From Jaltomata sinuosa (Eukaryota > Streptophyta > Magnoliopsida > Solanales > Solanaceae), in contig QJPP01002931.1 in NCBI GenBank assembly GCA_003996215.1, positions 62,001-126,000 on the forward strand: DNA of 64,000 nucleotides. The letters run 5' to 3'. A program made the position numbers and the translations under genes. This document shows positions 59,372 to 64,000 of this stretch, piece by piece. The first letter of the stretch is position 1. Every line of letters begins with the position of its first letter. The notes below the pieces were generated by a model, which saw only the letters and a program-made list of their open reading frames with translations, was not told the DNA's origin and ran no database searches.

Positions 59372-59812
59372 AAAAGGCGGAATTTGTTAGTAAATTTCAT
59401 TTAAATACTAAAATGACAAGTTATTTCAATTAAATAAGCACCTAAGCACATAATAAAGTACTATATTAAACACTTCCGACTAAAAATTTTAAAAAGCTTT
59501 CGCTCACGTTCTCAAACACCCATTACATAGTTAAGTTAATCACTTAAAATACGTCAGCTCCTTTAATTATACGCATTAACTTCAAGAAGCTATATAAGCT
59601 CAGGCTTGTCCTAATTGAAGTTGATGTGTATAATTAAAGGGGGTATATTTTATTTAATTAACTTATCTACCTAGTGAATGCTTGAGAACACACGCATAAC
59701 TCTCTAAATTGAGTCATAAATGTCTAATAAAAACATTTTATCAAGTTTTTAGGTGCTCAATTAGGATAGATCGTTATTCGAGTGTCTAAATGAATATTCC
59801 ACCTAAAAAAGA
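59372..59812. mobile_element. Fold-back MITE
   Basis: The left and right halves are inverted copies of each other over most of their length. The innermost arms, 59559-59585 and 59614-59640, pair almost completely around a loop of about 28 bases. Further out, TTCTCAAAC (59512) faces GCTTGAGAA (59680), and GGCGGAAT (59375) faces ATTCCACC (59799). The short, non-coding, near-complete inverted structure is typical of a MITE. Exact ends and target duplication are uncertain. Confidence 0.6.
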
Positions 59813-59847
59813 AAGACATTAGGAGGAAATTTGAACTTTAATAAGTA

Positions 59848-60045
59848 AAAGGGGCAGCCCGGTGCACTAAAGCTCCCGCTATGCGCGGGATCCGGGGAAG
59901 GGCCGGACCACAAGGGTCTATTGTACGCAGCCTCACCTTACATTTTTGCAAAGGGTTGTTTCCACGGCTTGAACCCGTGACCTCCTGGTCACATGGCAAC
60001 AACTTTACCAGTTACTCCAAGGCTCCCCTTCTAAAGGAAGGATGC
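59848..60045 (-). mobile_element. Au-like SINE with 14-bp target duplication
   Basis: A tRNA-derived SINE on the minus strand. The duplication AACTTTAATAAGTA is perfect at 59834-59847 and 60046-60059. On the minus strand it reads GGGGAGCCTTGGAGTAAC, a B-box GGTTCAAGCC (plus 59966-59975), GGTCCGGCCC and GGGCTGCCCCTTTT, the known wording and T-ending of the Au SINE family. About 15 extra bases precede the usual 5' start. RNA polymerase III would transcribe it; LINE enzymes mobilise it in trans. Confidence 0.88.
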
Positions 60046-60059
60046 AACTTTAATAAGTA

Positions 60060-60479
60060 GTGTTTCAATATTTTTATAAATTAAGGCTTCACTATGATGG
60101 TTAACAAACTTTTGAAATTTTAAAGCGTAAAACTATAAATTTCATGGAGTTAACTTTAACGACATTATAATATAGAGAAATGGATAAAGAATGATTTACA
60201 TAACCGTTCCACTAGAATATGTTATAAGAGCACATCTACATTCAAATACGTCTCAACCCGCCTACTCCATTGTTAATTCTAACGTAAATTCAAATTCCAA
60301 AAATGCTTAGTTATAATCATTGAATTGATTGTGGCTTCACTAACCACTTTGAGTCGCTCTTTTTTTGGAAAAAATATATATTCTTTTAGTGGAAGTGTTC
60401 CTGAACCAACCATCATTTGAATTCCGCTCACGAAGTAAGTTTATTCACATTGATTAGGATATTTTAGAGATAATGCATA
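60060..60479. other. AT-rich intergenic DNA
   Basis: I see no gene, RNA or clear repeat here. Confidence 0.5.
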
Positions 60480-61268
60480 AGTATCACTAGGACTATACAA
60501 ATTTTGGGTCAAACTGATAACTCGAATCGAAAATTTGATTACCGGGTTAATGGTTTGGGTTATTGGATTGCTGGGTCATTTTTTGGTTTTCTCAATACTG
60601 TTATTGGATTACCGGGTCGGTTCCCGATTTGATTAAAGTTTTAATCGGTTAACCTGATTAACCGATAAGAAATGACCCCAAATCCCAATATACTTGCCTT
60701 TACTTATTTACTAAAACGACTCCCACTTCACTAAAAATAGAAGTAAAATGACCCAGAACTCAGAAACGGTGCTTACAATATCTCCAGAAGCTGCGATTTC
60801 TCACAAGTAATTATTTCGTTGACTTGTGCTAAACAATTTCAAGCTGTGTAAGTTGTAACTGCTTAATACGCAGATGTGTGACTACTTAAAGTCTTAATAT
60901 GCAGATGTGTGACTGCTTAGTGCTTATTAAAAAATTTAATATATTATGCGACTCTTATTAGAATTTAGAAATTCGGTGTGACTCGGTGACTGCATATTAG
61001 AATATCTTAATTTGCTACTTTGAATGTTGTTGAGCAGATGCCTGATGTCTTGAGTCGTGTGTGTTTCGATACTTTTTTTTGTGAAATGTTAACGGTTGAC
61101 CCAATAATCGACCCGATAACGATCAAAAATTGATTAATCAATAATCGATTAATCGATATCTTAATGGTTGTTAACGGTTTAGCATGTATATGAATTGATA
61201 AGTAATAAGTAAAACCGATAACTATCATAACCGAACCGAATCGATCGATACGCAGCCCTAAGTACCAC
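60480..61268. mobile_element. Non-autonomous hAT-like element, 773 bp
   Basis: The element is 60488-61260, flanked by AGTATCAC (60480-60487) and AGTACCAC (61261-61268), an 8-bp duplication with one mismatch. The ends TAGGACTATAC and, inverted, TAGGGCTGCGTA are similar. Internal sequence is rich in AACCGATAA / TTACCGGG words near both ends, as in hAT subterminal repeats. No transposase is encoded; the minus-strand open frame at 61007-61297 overruns the element border and is not a gene. Confidence 0.65.
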
Positions 61269-61273
61269 CCTAA

Positions 61274-62762
61274 TGTTAGAGCACACAATTCATACACGCA
61301 TCGAAAGCATGATAACAGATCACAACCTTACATGATTTACAGATAATATAAACTAAAAACAAAAATCAAAAGATACTTACTTGTTGAAGCTTTCACTGAT
61401 TTCGTTCACCACCACGGAATCCAGAATTGCTACACGATCTACAGCCTTCTACTAATTCCTTACTAATTCTCCAATCAACACTTGTGTGGGCAAGTGATTT
61501 TTGTCTGAAAAGTGTGTCTTTGTTGAAGAACAACAACCTCTTTTATGCAAACTTTTCAACAGAAGTTGAATTTGCAATTAAGAGTGTTGTTTAATTCACC
61601 ATTAACTCATAAAATATTTTTTCCATAAATATGCAAAAATGTTTTTCTCTATAAATGGGTAAAACGATTTTGTCCATAAATATCTTTAAAGCATTTTTAA
61701 TACTCCATAAATATTTTCTGATTTAAAAGATATTCTCTTAAACAAACATTTAGAAGACTAGTAAAAAAAATACTTCTTCCGGAGTACTCCTTTTTTTTTC
61801 AAAATTGATTAACTAATCAGGCATAATAGGGACTGTAGATTTATTAACTGAGGCTTCTAATTATTATATTAATCCGCAATTGAATGAATTATCATACCAT
61901 AATAAATTATAAATTATTTCACTAAAAATCTGTAATTGCACTCCTCGATATAATTTTGAAATCAACCATTACATCTTATTTAACCCTCCATGTTAGAATT
62001 ACCGACACCAATCAATTAAATTAAATTTTTGAAAAATTTAATTCATTGATTAATTCAATCCTTTATTTTTATACTTAACTTATTTCACATGACGGATATT
62101 AAATACACCTGCAGGGTTTTCACGTGGAAACTTATAAGCAACCATAAAGGGGTGTCTTCCATCTCAAGTCCGAGACATGATTCTATCAACTAATTATTAT
62201 TTCACTAGTGTGATTTGTTATCATCCAATCTATTAGGAATATATTGACCCATAATAGAGTCTCACCTTTTAATAGATTAAAATAATAAGTCAAACTACAT
62301 AGATCATAATAATTATATCAAGATTACGAGTATAGGTACATGTAATGAACTAGAGAAGTTGTTTACTAATATTCAGAATATAAATGAACATCTCTACTTG
62401 GTCCGTTCAATACATACAAAATGTACTAGCATAAGAAGTCGAAATATTACCACTCCCATAATTTAGATCAAATTATATTTAATCTTGTGCTACAATCATC
62501 AAGACGTTTGTCCTACTTTATCTTTGATTGTGAACAATAATTTATAACATATAAGAACCGATAATTTTAATCTTTCGTGCATGAGTTAGATAACTCCATA
62601 CACTAAATCATCTACTGTATAAGTAAAGGACACGCATGTTGACACAATGATCTATTCAAATAAAGACTTTATTAAATTAAGTAAATAAAATAAATAGCCT
62701 TTACATGGATTGAAAATATAATACTATAACATAAACTACATGGTTAATAGTATATCCTATCA
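61274..62762 (-). repeat. 3' LTR of a Ty1/copia element, 1489 bp
   Basis: Plus-strand ends are TGTTAGAG and CCTATCA; the latter abuts ATCTCCCACTT, the complement of a copia polypurine tract (AAGTGGGAGAT). The LTR is AT-rich and non-coding. The opposite LTR lies beyond the window, so the borders cannot be cross-checked. Confidence 0.72.
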
Positions 62763-62773
62763 ATCTCCCACTT
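62763..62773 (-). other. Polypurine tract of the copia element
   Basis: AAGTGGGAGAT on the minus strand, directly next to the LTR, is the usual copia tract. Confidence 0.82.
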
Positions 62774-62783
62774 AGACTTATAA

Positions 62784-64000
62784 TCATGCATTAACAACTC
62801 TAACACTCATTTCTTCCATATGCTTATCAAAAATCTTCTGAGTTAAGCCCTTTGTAAATGAGTCCGTCAAATTGTTCTTCGACTCAATCTTCAAAACTCT
62901 CACATCACCTCTTTGAGTTATATCCCGAATCAAATGATACTTTCTCTCAATATACTTACTTCTGTTATGGCTTCGTAGTTTTTTCGAGTTCGCAACCACA
63001 CCACTATTATGACAATAAAGTGTGAGTGGTGCTTGAACTGAAGGGACCACTCCAAGCTCTTTCAGAAAGTTTTTGAGCCAAACAGCCTCCTTAGCCGTCT
63101 CAGAGACAGCTACATATTCGGCTTCCATGGTAGAATCAGCAACACATCCATACTATGGCTGCACCTCCTAAAGTAAACACATATCCTGAGGTAGATTTTC
63201 TAGAAATTTTATCTGATTGGAAGTCTGAATCTGTATACCGAATAGGCACAAGATCGACAGAGTGAAAAACAAGCATGTAATCCTTAGTCCTTTTCAGGTA
63301 CTTGATTATATGCTTAACTCCAGTCCAATGTTCTTGACCAGGATTAGACTGAAATTTACTAACCATGTCAACAACAAAGCAAATTTCAGGTCTGGTGCAC
63401 AACATAGCATACATGAGACTCCCTACAACAGAAGCATAAAGGATCGCCTTCATCCTTTCTATCTCATCGACCGTTTTGGGCGACTGATCCTTTGATAGAC
63501 TAATTTCATGCCTAAAGGAAGGAATCCCTTTTGGAATTTTATATGCTAAACCTTGCAAGAATAGTATCGATATAAAGTGTTTGATATAAGCCTAATATCC
63601 TTTATTTTTGATCTCGCATGAGCTTGATCCCAAGGATATGAGCCGCTTCTCCCATGTCTTTCATATCAAAACGTGAGGACAATCACTCCTTAACAGAATT
63701 CAACATGTTCACATTATTTCCTATGTGTAAGATGTCATCTACGTACAGAACCAAAAATACTACTCTGTCTTCATTCCAGTTCTTGTATATGCATGACTCA
63801 TTTTCACATTGATCAAAATTAAAAGTCTTAATCGAATTATCAAAACAAGTATTACATGCCCTAGATGTCTGTTTTAATCCATAAATGGATTTCTTAAGTT
63901 TACAAAACATATGTTCATTTTCACTTTACACGAAACCTTCTAGTTGTGCCATATAGATGCACTCATCAAGACTTCAATTTAGGAAAGCCGTCTTGACATC
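62784..64000 (-). pseudogene. Ty1/copia reverse transcriptase and RNase H, 5' part outside window
   Basis: Read down from 64000: DVKTAFLN (RT catalytic Asp), SLDECIYMAQ, a stop, KLKKSIYGLKQTSRA (63683-63910) and the VLYVDDIL box. A frame change follows, then GSLMYAMLCTRPEI, HIIKYLKRTKDYML and SDFQSDKISRKSTSGYVF (63136-63558). RNase H (62784-63128) has MEAEYVAVSE and HLIRDI, but its YCDNSG motif reads YCHNSG, so a catalytic Asp is His. RT before RNase H at the polyprotein C-terminus and the YVDD box are copia features. Frame breaks make this copy dead. Confidence 0.92.

Noticed and set aside
61007..61297. Minus-strand 96-codon open frame
   Set aside because: It crosses the right border and target duplication of the non-autonomous hAT-like element, so it cannot be a conserved gene.

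Overview
The window is a plant nuclear chromosome segment, almost certainly from a eudicot and probably Solanaceae. The evidence is long LTR retrotransposons primed by initiator-methionine tRNA, plant chromovirus (Ty3/gypsy) polyproteins with chromodomains, a plant L1-type LINE, a hAT transposon, an Au-like SINE ending in a short T-run, and one recognisable host gene, a two-exon WEB-family coiled-coil protein. The family assignment rests on my memory of Solanaceae repeats and is an inference. Transposon-derived DNA fills roughly nine tenths of the sequence, and nearly every element carries stops or frameshifts.

Layout. 1-8687: a Tekay/Del-like chromovirus whose 5' LTR runs off the left edge. 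8688-14813: remains of a non-coding or dead retroelement, with a degraded ORF of the 'putative plant transposon protein' type and a 1.58 kb LTR with perfect TGATATG/CATATCA ends. 14814-18632: unclassified repeat-like DNA ending in a probable LTR promoter/R region. 18633-30549: a second, complete Tekay-like chromovirus with 3.3 kb LTRs and a perfect 5-bp target duplication (TTGAG). 31260-51300: a three-level nest. A minus-strand LINE (ORF1 start near 51247, reverse transcriptase end near 31310) is split inside ORF1 by a Reina-like chromovirus (36398-50966, 382-bp LTRs, target duplication GTAAT), which in turn holds a rearranged third chromovirus (39534-47670). The Reina-like RNase H/RT region is present twice, on both sides of that inner element, so this is more than simple nesting.

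51969-54573 (minus strand) is the only host gene I can support: a 581-residue WEB-family protein (DUF827 coiled coil) of the kind linked to chloroplast movement in Arabidopsis. It lies between the LINE and a complete 4.06 kb hAT element (55086-59148), which has 8-bp target duplications, imperfect terminal inverted repeats, ACCGG-rich subterminal arrays and an 849-codon transposase frame broken by four stops packed into 249 bp. To the right are a fold-back MITE, an Au-like SINE with a 14-bp target duplication, a 773-bp non-autonomous hAT-like element, and the LTR plus RNase H/RT part of a minus-strand Ty1/copia element that leaves the window at 64000.

The genes do not form a pathway: the window records successive insertion and recombination around a single retained gene. 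All identity statements are by eye. Clade names are motif-based and were not tested by phylogeny.
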